NCBI RefSeq assembly: GCF_900114995.1
Contig: NZ_FOUX01000001.1
Coordinates: 186,001-250,000, forward strand
Length of the DNA: 64,000 nt
Origin: Chitinophaga sp. YR627
GTDB taxonomy: Bacteria > Bacteroidota > Bacteroidia > Chitinophagales > Chitinophagaceae
Reading direction: 5' to 3'
Shown here: positions 56,348 through 64,000 of the stretch, one piece after another
Numbering within the stretch: position 1 is the first letter of the stretch
Layout of the letters: each line of letters begins with the position of its first letter
Notes under the pieces: generated by a model
The model's input: only the letters and a program-made list of their open reading frames with translations
Database searches by the model: none
Told to the model about the DNA's origin: nothing
Program-made: the position numbers and the translations under genes

Positions 56348-56812
56348 ATGGCAGCCGCTAATTATCCTCCTGTAGGGTTCCATTTTAAAGTAGAATTCCT
56401 GTTCGACAAAAAAGGTACTGTCCAGCAAACGGACAATGACATCCTTTTTCAGTCTGTATCGGGACTCAACTTTCAGATGCAGACAGACACCCTGCGGGAG
56501 GGAGGAGAGAACCGCTTTGAGCATGTCCTGCCCCTGCGCAATAAGTGTACGGACCTGGTGCTGCGCCGTGGTATCTTCAAACCGGCGGATTCCATCGTCT
56601 CACAATGGTGTCTTGACGCTTTCAAAAACTTCAGCTTCGCGCCCATTGATCTCATTGTAACCCTGCTCAATGAACAACACCAGCCGCTGATGACCTGGAA
56701 AGTACACCGCGCCTGGCCAAAGAACTGGAAGGTGGCGGACTTCAATGCAGACAAAGGCGAGATAGTGATTGAAACATTTGAACTGAATTATAACTATTTC
56801 AGTGTGGAATAG
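56348..56812 (+). CDS. Tube-type protein (Pvc5/Afp5-like)
   Basis: 154 residues; the fold is that of the preceding tube protein (YPPVGFHFKVEFLFDKKGT, VSGLNFQMQTDTLREGGEN, LRRGIFKPADSIVSQW). In Afp/PVC a second, divergent tube paralogue forms the terminal tube ring that adapts the tube to the baseplate hub. The tandem location and shift away from the main tube sequence fit that role. Confidence 0.88.
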   Translation: MAAANYPPVGFHFKVEFLFDKKGTVQQTDNDILFQSVSGLNFQMQTDTLREGGENRFEHVLPLRNKCTDLVLRRGIFKPADSIVSQWCLDAFKNFSFAPIDLIVTLLNEQHQPLMTWKVHRAWPKNWKVADFNADKGEIVIETFELNYNYFSVE

Positions 56813-56833
56813 CAGAACATTAAAACAAGGCCC

Positions 56834-57004
56834 ATGCCAGTAGAGATAAGAGAAATGGTCATCAAGGTAGCTGTCGATGAAGCTGCCGGTAGTAAAGGTA
56901 ACACAGGTGGCAGTAACGAGCAGCAGGAGGGATCTCCTGAAGCGATCGTACGCACCTGCGTGGAAAAGGTGCTTGAAATCCTGAAAGATCAAAGAGAACG
57001 CTGA
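56834..57004 (+). CDS. DUF5908 small protein (Pvc6-like)
   Basis: 56 residues, from ATG at 56834 to TGA at 57002-57004. MPVEIREMVIKVAVDE at the start and a helical end (TCVEKVLEILKDQRER) match DUF5908, the short conserved protein found between tube and LysM genes of eCIS loci (Pvc6 position). Its stop overlaps the next ATG (TGATG at 57002-57006), indicating coupling. Its function in particle assembly is unknown. Confidence 0.88.
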   Translation: MPVEIREMVIKVAVDEAAGSKGNTGGSNEQQEGSPEAIVRTCVEKVLEILKDQRER

Positions 57005-57711
57005 TGGCAAACAAAGAAACAGCGAACGTTGAGAAGATCGTTATCCGGCCGTTTCTGGATCAGAAACAGAAACAGTCGGCCGGAGGCGACTTCACCATCC
57101 CGATCAACCCGGAGAGTTATTCGCAGTCCTACAAGGTAGAGGCCAAGCAGAAGACCACCGGCGGCAATCAGGGCAGCGCTCCTGAATATAAGTTCACCGC
57201 ACCGGAACAGCTGAAACTCGACTTCACCCTGGACAATACCGGCACCATCGAGGGTAACGTCCTGAATGGTACGGAAGTAAAGGACCAGGTGGACCAGCTG
57301 CTGGGCGTCGTATACAAGATGCAGGGGGAGGCACATAAACCCGCTATTCTGAAAATTCAGTGGGGTTTGTTCACCTTCGACTGTATCCTGACGACCCTGG
57401 ATATCAACTATGTGCTTTTTAAGCCCAATGGAGCCCCTTTAAGGGCAAAAGTGAGTGCTACCTTCACCCAATACACGGAACCCAAAAAACGGGTTGCAAA
57501 AGAAGATAAACACTCACCTGACCTTTTCAGGAGCGTCCGGGTAGCTGATGGAGACACGCTGCCGTTGCTTTGCTACAAGAATTACGGCGATCCTGCCCTG
57601 TATATGCAGGTCGCTTACTACAATGAACTGGTCAGCGTACGGAAGATCCGCACGGATGATGAACTGGGCTTCCCGCCGGTGAAACAGTCAGAAACACAAA
57701 AAACTTCCTGA
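57004..57711 (+). CDS. eCIS baseplate hub protein with LysM (Pvc7-like)
   Basis: 235 residues. The N-terminal CIS-tube domain (about 10-165) carries FTIPINPESYSQSYKVEAK and APEQLKLDFTLDNTG. A short LysM-type segment follows (about 175-225, VRVADGDTLPLLCYKNYGDP). Pvc7/Afp7 proteins, similar to T4 gp53, bridge the tube end and baseplate. The gene is 2 nt before the spike gene and overlaps DUF5908 by 1 nt. Confidence 0.9.
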   Translation: MANKETANVEKIVIRPFLDQKQKQSAGGDFTIPINPESYSQSYKVEAKQKTTGGNQGSAPEYKFTAPEQLKLDFTLDNTGTIEGNVLNGTEVKDQVDQLLGVVYKMQGEAHKPAILKIQWGLFTFDCILTTLDINYVLFKPNGAPLRAKVSATFTQYTEPKKRVAKEDKHSPDLFRSVRVADGDTLPLLCYKNYGDPALYMQVAYYNELVSVRKIRTDDELGFPPVKQSETQKTS

Positions 57712-57713
57712 AC

Positions 57714-59504
57714 ATGGCCAATGAGGAAAATATAGCGACAGACGAACGGATCATCCCCACTCCCGGGGTCTATGATTATACCAGCTTTGAAGTGCTGATC
57801 AATGGCAACAGGGTGAATAATCCGGCTTATCAACTGCGCTCGGTTTCCATTGTCAAGGAAGTGAACCTGATCCCTTATGCACGTCTCCAGTACCTCGACG
57901 GTGACGTCGCCGACGAAAAGTTTGCGGTGAGTGAAGGAGCTGACTTCATTCCCGGTAATAAGATCGAACTGAAAGTAGGTCGTGATGGTAAACAGACGAC
58001 CGTGTTCAAAGGTATCATTGTCAAACATGGTATCCGGGCAGGCGAGAGCGGTAATGCCGTTCTGCAGCTGGACTGCCGCGATGAGGCGGTATCGCTGACC
58101 CTCGGCAGGAAACACAAATATTTCAGGGACACAAGCGACAGCGATGCACTGAAAAAGGTGCTGGGCAATAAGGCAGGTGCGCTGGATAGCACGCCCGTAC
58201 AGCATAAAGAACTGGTACAGTTCAATTGTACCGACTGGGATTTTGCCCTCAGCCGCGCTGAAATGAACAGCTGCGTACTGATGGTGAAGGATGGAAAGGT
58301 CGATATGAAGAAACCTGAACTGGCCGGATCTCCTACGCTAACACTGGTATATGGTGCTACCATCGACGAGTTTGAAGCCGAAATAGATGCCCGCACACAG
58401 TGGCAGGAAGTGAATACCAGTTCCTGGAGTTACAAAGATCAGGCGGTGCAACAGAACTCCACCACCAGCGTGTCGTTTAAAGAAGCTGGTAATCTGTCCG
58501 GAAAAGAACTGGCGAAAGCCGTCTCTCCTGATAAGCTGGAACTGCGGCACAGTGGTCTGATCAGCGAACCCGAACTGAAAGCCTGGGCGGAATCAGTCAT
58601 GCTGAAAAGCAGGATGGCGAAGATACGCGGCCGGGTGAAGATCAAGGGATCTCCGGACACCAAACCCGGTGATACGGTTGAACTCAAAGGACTGGGTAAC
58701 CGCTTTAACGGACTGGTATATGTAAGCGGTGTACGGCATGAATATGCGGAAGGGATCTGGACCACACAAATGCAGTTTGGCATTTCTCCTGAATGGTTCC
58801 ATCACAAGGAGGAGCTGACAGAGACGCCTGCGGCAGGTTTGTTGCCGGCTGTACATGGATTGCAGATCGCTGTGGTAGTGCAATTGGAGAGTGATCCTGA
58901 CGGAGAAGACCGCATACTGGTGAAGATGCCGCTGACTGATAATAACGATAAAGGCACCTGGGCCCGTATGGCTTCACTGGATGCCGGTAAAGAACGTGGT
59001 TATTACTTCCGTCCTGAAATAGGTGATGAAGTGATCGTAGGTTTTGTCAATGACGATCCCCGTTTTGCGGTAGTACTGGGTATGCTGCACAGCAGTAAGA
59101 ATCCCGCTCCTGTAAAGGCGGAGGATACCAATCATATCAAAGGCCTGGTGACCCGCAGTAAGATGAAGACCATGTATGATGATGAGAACAAGGTGATGAA
59201 AATGGAAACGCCTGCGGGTAATTTCATTGAGCTGAGTGAAAAGGACAAAGCGATCACCATCCAGGATCAGCATGGCAATGTGATCAAAATGGAGTCAGCA
59301 GGTATAACCATTAAAAGCGCAAAAGATATTAAGATGGAAGCTACGGGCTCTTTCTCACTGAAAGCCGGTACTGACGTCAAGATAGAAGGCATGACCATCT
59401 CCGGAAAAGCAAACACCACACTGGAGCTGAATGGTCAGGCGAAAGCAAAAGTAGCCTCTTCCGCCATGCTGGAACTGCAGGGCGGAATGGTAAAGATCAA
59501 CTAA
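57714..59504 (+). CDS. VgrG-like central spike protein (Pvc8-like, gp27/gp5)
   Basis: 596 residues. A gp27-like hub domain takes up about 20-370 (YDYTSFEVLINGNRVNNPAY, VKIKGSPDTKPGDTVELKGL). The gp5 OB-fold (phage_base_V) lies at about 380-470 (GLQIAVVVQLESDPDGEDRI, YYFRPEIGDEVIVGFVNDDP). A C-terminal beta-helix of repeated short strands follows (TIQDQHGNVIKMESAGITIK, then LKAGTDVKIEG). It forms the trimeric spike under the tube and displaces with the tube when the sheath contracts. No extra C-terminal effector domain is fused. Confidence 0.95.
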   Translation: MANEENIATDERIIPTPGVYDYTSFEVLINGNRVNNPAYQLRSVSIVKEVNLIPYARLQYLDGDVADEKFAVSEGADFIPGNKIELKVGRDGKQTTVFKGIIVKHGIRAGESGNAVLQLDCRDEAVSLTLGRKHKYFRDTSDSDALKKVLGNKAGALDSTPVQHKELVQFNCTDWDFALSRAEMNSCVLMVKDGKVDMKKPELAGSPTLTLVYGATIDEFEAEIDARTQWQEVNTSSWSYKDQAVQQNSTTSVSFKEAGNLSGKELAKAVSPDKLELRHSGLISEPELKAWAESVMLKSRMAKIRGRVKIKGSPDTKPGDTVELKGLGNRFNGLVYVSGVRHEYAEGIWTTQMQFGISPEWFHHKEELTETPAAGLLPAVHGLQIAVVVQLESDPDGEDRILVKMPLTDNNDKGTWARMASLDAGKERGYYFRPEIGDEVIVGFVNDDPRFAVVLGMLHSSKNPAPVKAEDTNHIKGLVTRSKMKTMYDDENKVMKMETPAGNFIELSEKDKAITIQDQHGNVIKMESAGITIKSAKDIKMEATGSFSLKAGTDVKIEGMTISGKANTTLELNGQAKAKVASSAMLELQGGMVKIN

Positions 59505-59514
59505 AAAACAGACA

Positions 59515-59805
59515 ATGCCCCCGGCAGCAAGATTAACAGATATGCATGTTTGCCCCATGTCGACAGGTCCGGTTCCCCATGTAGGTGGTCCTGTCAGCGG
59601 TCCCGGCGTACCTACGGTGCTGATAGGCGGTATGCCTGCGGCGACAGTAGGAGATATGCTGGTGTGTACCGGTCCGCCGGACGTCATCGTCAAAGGATCG
59701 GCCACCGTTATGATCGGCGGCAAACCGGCAGCCCGTATGGGCGATTCCACCGCACATGGCGGTTCTATCGTACTGGGATGTCCCACTGTGATGATCGGAG
59801 GATAA
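59515..59805 (+). CDS. PAAR-repeat spike tip protein (Pvc10-like)
   Basis: 96 residues. PPAARLTDMHVCP is the PAAR start, followed by the GGPV..PTVLIGG, MPAATVGDMLVCTGPPDVIV and KPAARMGDSTAHGG elements with His/Cys zinc ligands (H11, C13, C51, H85 by my count). It sharpens the VgrG-like spike and is only the PAAR domain, with no toxin fused. Confidence 0.94.
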   Translation: MPPAARLTDMHVCPMSTGPVPHVGGPVSGPGVPTVLIGGMPAATVGDMLVCTGPPDVIVKGSATVMIGGKPAARMGDSTAHGGSIVLGCPTVMIGG

Positions 59806-59830
59806 TATAGATCGTATAAAAGTTTTGTAT

Positions 59831-60289
59831 ATGCCCGACGCGAAAGATTTTCTAGGCTGCGGCTGGTCTTTTCCCCCCACCTTCCGCAAAGACAATGATG
59901 ACAGGGATTGTTACGCCGTGATGGCTGTAGGGAGGGAGGATATTGAGCAAAGTCTGCATATTCTCCTGTCGACCAGTCTGGGTGAACGCGTGATGATACC
60001 CCAGTTTGGTTGCAATCTGGCAGACTACCAGTTTGAATCCATGAGCAATACACTGATCGGTTTCATTACAGATATGGTCACTAATGCCATTCTCTATTAT
60101 GAAGCAAGAATAAAGGCAGACAAGATCACTGTATCCCAGTCAGATTCCTGGGATGCGATACAGGGATACCTGCGTATCAGTGTTGATTATACCATCAGAG
60201 CCACCAATTCACGGTACAACTATGTATATGACTTCTATGTACAGGAAGGCCGTGCAGAAGGAATAAATGCAGCTATAGCAATAAGATAA
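59831..60289 (+). CDS. gp25-like baseplate wedge protein (Pvc9-like)
   Basis: 152 residues from the ATG at 59831 (an in-frame TTG at 59825 is disregarded). GWSFPPTFRKDND, DIEQSLHILLSTSLGERVMI and PQFGCNLADYQFE are the GPW/gp25 signature including the EPR-like turn (here LGERVMIPQFG). It forms the wedge linking sheath to baseplate. It overlaps the next gene by 1 nt. Confidence 0.92.
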   Translation: MPDAKDFLGCGWSFPPTFRKDNDDRDCYAVMAVGREDIEQSLHILLSTSLGERVMIPQFGCNLADYQFESMSNTLIGFITDMVTNAILYYEARIKADKITVSQSDSWDAIQGYLRISVDYTIRATNSRYNYVYDFYVQEGRAEGINAAIAIR

Positions 60290-63200
60290 TGAATGCTTCA
60301 GATAACATATCGAATAACCTGGTACGCGATGGTGTAAGCCAGTTGCAGCGTAAAATGGATGCGCTGTCAACCGACACGGTACAGATTGATGAACGCAGTA
60401 CTGCACAGTTACTGGGTTTCCTGTACCGCTATGCCAGATATGTACTTTACTATGATGATACTGATCAGCCGTTCCGCCGGGCAGATACACCGCTTGTATC
60501 GCGCGGGGACTGGCAGGATTTCTTCCGGAACAATCCTCCTTTCCAATATGCCGCTATCCAGCAGTTTGATACGGCCGGTTTTGACGCCGCCTATCAGAAG
60601 GCCAGGACGGAGCTGTCGCAGCAACAACCTGCTGATCAGTTCTGGTCCATGTTCTTCCGCATATTGGATATGGTGATGCAGCTGGATAGCTGGAATACAG
60701 ATCTTGATACCGGCACCGGACTGAGTGGCATGCTGAATGCGCTCGTTCAGTCTGACTTCAGTAAAGCATTGTACCGGCTGATTGCCATTGCGAATACAAT
60801 GGTGGATGCGGACCATCCTTTACCGGATGAAGCGGTGAACAATATCGCTATTCTTCGCAGCAACCCCTCCTGGTCACTGACCATGGATAAGCTGATCGCA
60901 AAAGATACTTACCTGGTAAGACTGGGTAATTATCCCCGCCGGAGAAGAGAAAAAATGCTGACGCAGCTGGATGAGCTGTTTGTCATCTTCTATAAAGGTA
61001 TTCAGCAGGTACAGGGTTTTGCTGTGCAGGATTTTGATGCCGTGATGAGCAGCTCACAACAACACCAGCCACATGTTGGTTTGCTGTATGGTTTCATGGA
61101 ACTCTTTGCCCAGGTGAAGACACAGCTGAATACACTCGGCCGTCAGCATCTGAACTTCTTTTACGAAGAAGTACTGCAACTGAAGAAAAAACCACTGACG
61201 CCGGATCATGTACACCTGGTGGCGGAACTCGCCAGACAGCTGCCGGATTATCTGCTCGAAGATAACACGGGCGTAAAGGCTGGTAAGGATGCGCTGGGTA
61301 ATGATGTTACTTTTTATACCGAAGAAGATGTGGTATTGAACAAAGCGAAAGTTGCCGAGTTGCGTACACTCTTCAAAGATGAAAATGCGAATATCTATAC
61401 AGCGCCGGTAGCGGCAAGCGCTGACGGACTGGGAGACGGCTTCCGTAATCCTGCCTACAACAGCTGGCCTTTACTGGGTGCTGCGGAATATGTCAGCAAG
61501 AATAATCCGCAGGCAGGCGTTTCTCATTTCCCATTTGGCACGACGGGTTTGTTGCTGTCTTCTCCGGTGTTGCTCCTGAAAGAGGGTACCCGTAATGTGA
61601 CGGTAACGATCGAACTGACACAGCCAGCGGACAAAGCAGATCAGCTGGCAGCACTGCTGGCCAAACCGTTCTATCTGCTGAATGAAGAAATACTGACAGC
61701 ATTTGAAAAGGCAGCGATCGATAAAGGTACGGTGGCAGCGATCCGTAGTAAACTGAAAACAGCCGGTCTTACAGAGAAATGGCTGGATGATGAAGTGGGA
61801 GACAATGAATTCAGGATCTATACGGGTATCAGTTCGCAGCAGTTACAGCTGGCTAAAGATATTGCGCGGAAAAGATTGTTGCAGGTAGACTGTACCACCG
61901 CAGACGGTTGGTATGCTGCACCGGTATCCGTGATATCGCTGGCAGCAGGTGTAATGACCATCAGCTTTGCACTGGCCGCAGATGCACCTGCATTGGTACC
62001 GCCTATCGCGGATGTGTTACTGGCAAACTACCCGGTGAAAGATCCTTTACTGAGGATACTCTTCAACCATGGTTTACATTTTCACCTGGCAGAACAGGAT
62101 GAACCCTGGTATGACGTGCTGAGTAACCTGGTTGTTGTCAATACTTCGATCAATGTACATGTCACCAATATTAAAAACCTGTTGATTGGTAATGATGAAG
62201 GTCCGCTGGACCCGAATAATAAATTCATTCCTTTCACCAGTGTACCTAAAGCTGGCGGCAACTTTTACATCGGTAGCGATGAGGTGTTCAGAAAGAAACT
62301 GACGGATGTAAAACTGAATATGGAGTGGGAGGGATTGCCTGACAATTTCGCTACTCATTATTACGCTTACAACATGGGTATCACGAATACCTACTTCACC
62401 GCTTCACTGCAACGACTGAATAACGGACAGTGGGAGAATATCTCCGGTGGTAATGGGATACAGCTGTTTGATCAGGATGGCGGCAGTCATCTGCAACCTT
62501 TGCGACAGATCACAATACCGGCTGCCAACAGTATCCCCGTGATCAAACAATCGGCGCCTTTACTGCCGTATAACAATGCGACCCTTTACGGATTCCTGCG
62601 TTTCCGGCTTGATAAGAGTTTCAAACAGGAAGAGTATCCGGGTATACTGGCTGATCAGCTGATCAGGATAGGTAACCTTAAACTGAGTGTGCTGCAGACG
62701 AACACAAGCGGTTTGCTGACACAGTCACTGGATGCCTATACCAAAGCATGGAATGTATCCAATCTTGCTGCTAATCTGCACAGCGGTGATCCCGAACAGG
62801 AACACACAGACCTGAAAACAGCCGCAGATGGCACTACTACCAGTGCGGGCAATACCTATAGTAAAGCGGCTTCACTCGATAGTTATGTGAACGGTACATC
62901 TGGTAATGTACTGGGTTTCCCGCCACCGCCTTATACACCTGTTATCAAGTCATTTAATCTGGAATATTCGGCTGCTGCAAGTGGCGCAGATATTACGCTG
63001 CTGCATCAGTACCCTTATGAACCAGGTAACTATAAACTGCTGTCATCCGGTACTACTGCTCATTTTATGCCGGTGTATGACGACGAAGGTACTTTGTATG
63101 TCGGTCTGCAACAGGCGGTACCTGGTACCAATGTTACGCTGTTGTTTCAGCTGGCGGAGTTTACGGCTGATCCGGATATCCGCAAGGCAGATATCAAATG

Positions 63201-64000
63201 GCATTACATGTCGGGGAATGAGTGGAAAGCGCTGGAAGATCATTCGCAGATCATCAGTGATACCACACAGGATATGCTGGTATCCGGTATTGTAACGATC
63301 GCGTTGCCATGGGATGCGGATACGACACATACGGTATTGCCATCCGGTTATCACTGGCTGCGTATCAGTACGCACCTGTATTCAGCGGCAGTATGTGAAG
63401 GCGTAGCTGTCATTGCACAGGCGGCGAAAGCGACCTTCCGCAACCAGGAGAATGATCCTGCGAGGGTAGGAACGGCACTGGCGGCACAGACTATCAGCGG
63501 ACTGGTTGTTCCTGATGCGATGGTGACGAAGATCAGTCAGCCGTATCCGTCTTTCGGCGGCAGAAAAGAAGAGACTGCAGATGAGTTTTATATACGCGTC
63601 AGCGAACGCCTGCGTCACAAAGGAAGAGCGATCAATGTTTTCGACTACGAGCGTATCGTCCTGGATGCATTCCCTGAGATCTTCAAGATCAAATGTATTC
63701 CGCATTCGAAGATGTGCAGGGACGAGGTGGGCAGCATTACGCAGTTACAGTCACCCGGCTGGGTCACACTGGCAGTAATACCACGTATCGACGAGTATCC
63801 GGCCGATGAAAGATTCAGTCCGAAGGTAAGCCGCATCATACTGGAGCGGGTGAGCGAATACCTGAGCAGCCGTACATCGGCGTTTGCAAAGGTGCAGGTC
63901 ATTAACCCGGTCTATCAACAGGTAAGCTTCAAAGGCAATATCCGCCTGCGAGCGGGCAGAGATGCAAATTTCTACCTGAAGAAACTGGTCAGCGAAGTAC
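60289..64000 (+). CDS. Giant baseplate J-like protein (Pvc11-like), truncated by the window edge
   Basis: 1237 codons lie in the window, and the frame is open to position 64000. The start is ATG at 60289, overlapping the gp25 stop. The N-terminal thousand residues are a long helical/beta scaffold seen in Bacteroidota eCIS J proteins (LLGFLYRYARYVLYYDDTDQ near the start). The J-like core begins around residue 1080 (SFGGRKEETADEFYIRVSER, LRHKGRAINVFDYERIVLDA). It builds the baseplate wedges together with gp25. The real gene should continue a few hundred codons, then Pvc12-, Pvc14- and Pvc15-like genes would be expected. Confidence 0.88.
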   Translation, partial: MNASDNISNNLVRDGVSQLQRKMDALSTDTVQIDERSTAQLLGFLYRYARYVLYYDDTDQPFRRADTPLVSRGDWQDFFRNNPPFQYAAIQQFDTAGFDAAYQKARTELSQQQPADQFWSMFFRILDMVMQLDSWNTDLDTGTGLSGMLNALVQSDFSKALYRLIAIANTMVDADHPLPDEAVNNIAILRSNPSWSLTMDKLIAKDTYLVRLGNYPRRRREKMLTQLDELFVIFYKGIQQVQGFAVQDFDAVMSSSQQHQPHVGLLYGFMELFAQVKTQLNTLGRQHLNFFYEEVLQLKKKPLTPDHVHLVAELARQLPDYLLEDNTGVKAGKDALGNDVTFYTEEDVVLNKAKVAELRTLFKDENANIYTAPVAASADGLGDGFRNPAYNSWPLLGAAEYVSKNNPQAGVSHFPFGTTGLLLSSPVLLLKEGTRNVTVTIELTQPADKADQLAALLAKPFYLLNEEILTAFEKAAIDKGTVAAIRSKLKTAGLTEKWLDDEVGDNEFRIYTGISSQQLQLAKDIARKRLLQVDCTTADGWYAAPVSVISLAAGVMTISFALAADAPALVPPIADVLLANYPVKDPLLRILFNHGLHFHLAEQDEPWYDVLSNLVVVNTSINVHVTNIKNLLIGNDEGPLDPNNKFIPFTSVPKAGGNFYIGSDEVFRKKLTDVKLNMEWEGLPDNFATHYYAYNMGITNTYFTASLQRLNNGQWENISGGNGIQLFDQDGGSHLQPLRQITIPAANSIPVIKQSAPLLPYNNATLYGFLRFRLDKSFKQEEYPGILADQLIRIGNLKLSVLQTNTSGLLTQSLDAYTKAWNVSNLAANLHSGDPEQEHTDLKTAADGTTTSAGNTYSKAASLDSYVNGTSGNVLGFPPPPYTPVIKSFNLEYSAAASGADITLLHQYPYEPGNYKLLSSGTTAHFMPVYDDEGTLYVGLQQAVPGTNVTLLFQLAEFTADPDIRKADIKWHYMSGNEWKALEDHSQIISDTTQDMLVSGIVTIALPWDADTTHTVLPSGYHWLRISTHLYSAAVCEGVAVIAQAAKATFRNQENDPARVGTALAAQTISGLVVPDAMVTKISQPYPSFGGRKEETADEFYIRVSERLRHKGRAINVFDYERIVLDAFPEIFKIKCIPHSKMCRDEVGSITQLQSPGWVTLAVIPRIDEYPADERFSPKVSRIILERVSEYLSSRTSAFAKVQVINPVYQQVSFKGNIRLRAGRDANFYLKKLVSEV

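Noticed and set aside
56834..57004. Treating the gap between the second tube gene and the Pvc7-like gene as non-coding
   Set aside because: A 56-codon gene with the DUF5908 pattern fills it and overlaps the next start codon.
50724..64000. Prophage or R-type tailocin explanation for the tail genes
   Set aside because: DUF4255, DUF5908 and Pvc7-type genes are eCIS markers; no capsid, portal, terminase, holin, lysin or integrase genes are seen in the window.
50724..64000. Type VI secretion system explanation
   Set aside because: The sheath is a single phage-like protein rather than the TssB/TssC pair, and no membrane-complex genes are present; spike and PAAR proteins alone do not decide.

Overview
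The window looks like chromosomal DNA from a Bacteroidota bacterium, most likely a Chitinophaga-type member of the Chitinophagaceae. The signs are a SusC/SusD pair with ECF sigma factor and FecR anti-sigma, type IX secretion (T9SS) components with a gliding-motility-type C-terminal sorting domain, an NVEALA-like peptide locus, promoter-like TAnnTTTG boxes, and an extracellular contractile injection system (eCIS) of the kind found in this phylum. No rRNA, tRNA, transposase, integrase or CRISPR array was seen. The species assignment is inference.

Layout. (1) 0.2-10.5 kb, visibly AT-richer, all on +: a multi-span GT-C-like membrane protein, a small NVEALA-like secreted peptide with four cysteines, a 6-bladed beta-propeller lipoprotein, two thioredoxin-fold proteins (the second fused to DUF1573), then a complete tripartite RND efflux set (adaptor, pump, TolC). 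(2) 10.7-20.5 kb: ECF sigma, FecR, SusC with an N-terminal STN signalling domain, SusD, a DUF5689 lipoprotein and a Tat-type metallophosphoesterase, read as one regulated outer-membrane uptake locus. (3) 20.5-30.7 kb: a 2369-residue adhesin-like protein with eleven near-identical 92-97-residue repeats and a type B T9SS sorting domain, followed by PorP/SprF and OmpA/PD40 partners. (4) 30.8-40.4 kb: an AraC regulator next to a DUF417 (RclC-like) membrane protein, a secreted protein of unknown function, an M48 metalloprotease, a two-domain trypsin/PDZ protein, a UBP-type zinc finger, a small lipoprotein, and an HxlR repressor divergent from a metallo-beta-lactamase-fold enzyme with a perfect 15-bp palindrome between them.

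(5) 40.4-46.8 kb, minus strand: a two-gene conflict-type module made of a caspase-like CHAT protein overlapping by 4 nt a 1433-residue protein with two STAND NTPase modules, a transmembrane helix, coiled coils and a propeller-like C-terminus. (6) 47.1-50.0 kb: a GH20 hexosaminidase and a DUF6266 protein. (7) 50.7 kb to the right edge: an eCIS operon in the order cap (Pvc16-like), unknown, sheath, two unknown helical cysteine-bearing proteins, tube, second tube protein, DUF5908 (Pvc6-like), Pvc7-like LysM protein, VgrG-like spike, PAAR tip, gp25, and a giant baseplate J protein cut by the window edge.

The most interesting parts are the eCIS with three unassigned genes among its structural genes, the CHAT plus double-STAND pair beside it, and the NVEALA peptide/thioredoxin/RND cluster. 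All calls come from reading the sequence; no database search was run.
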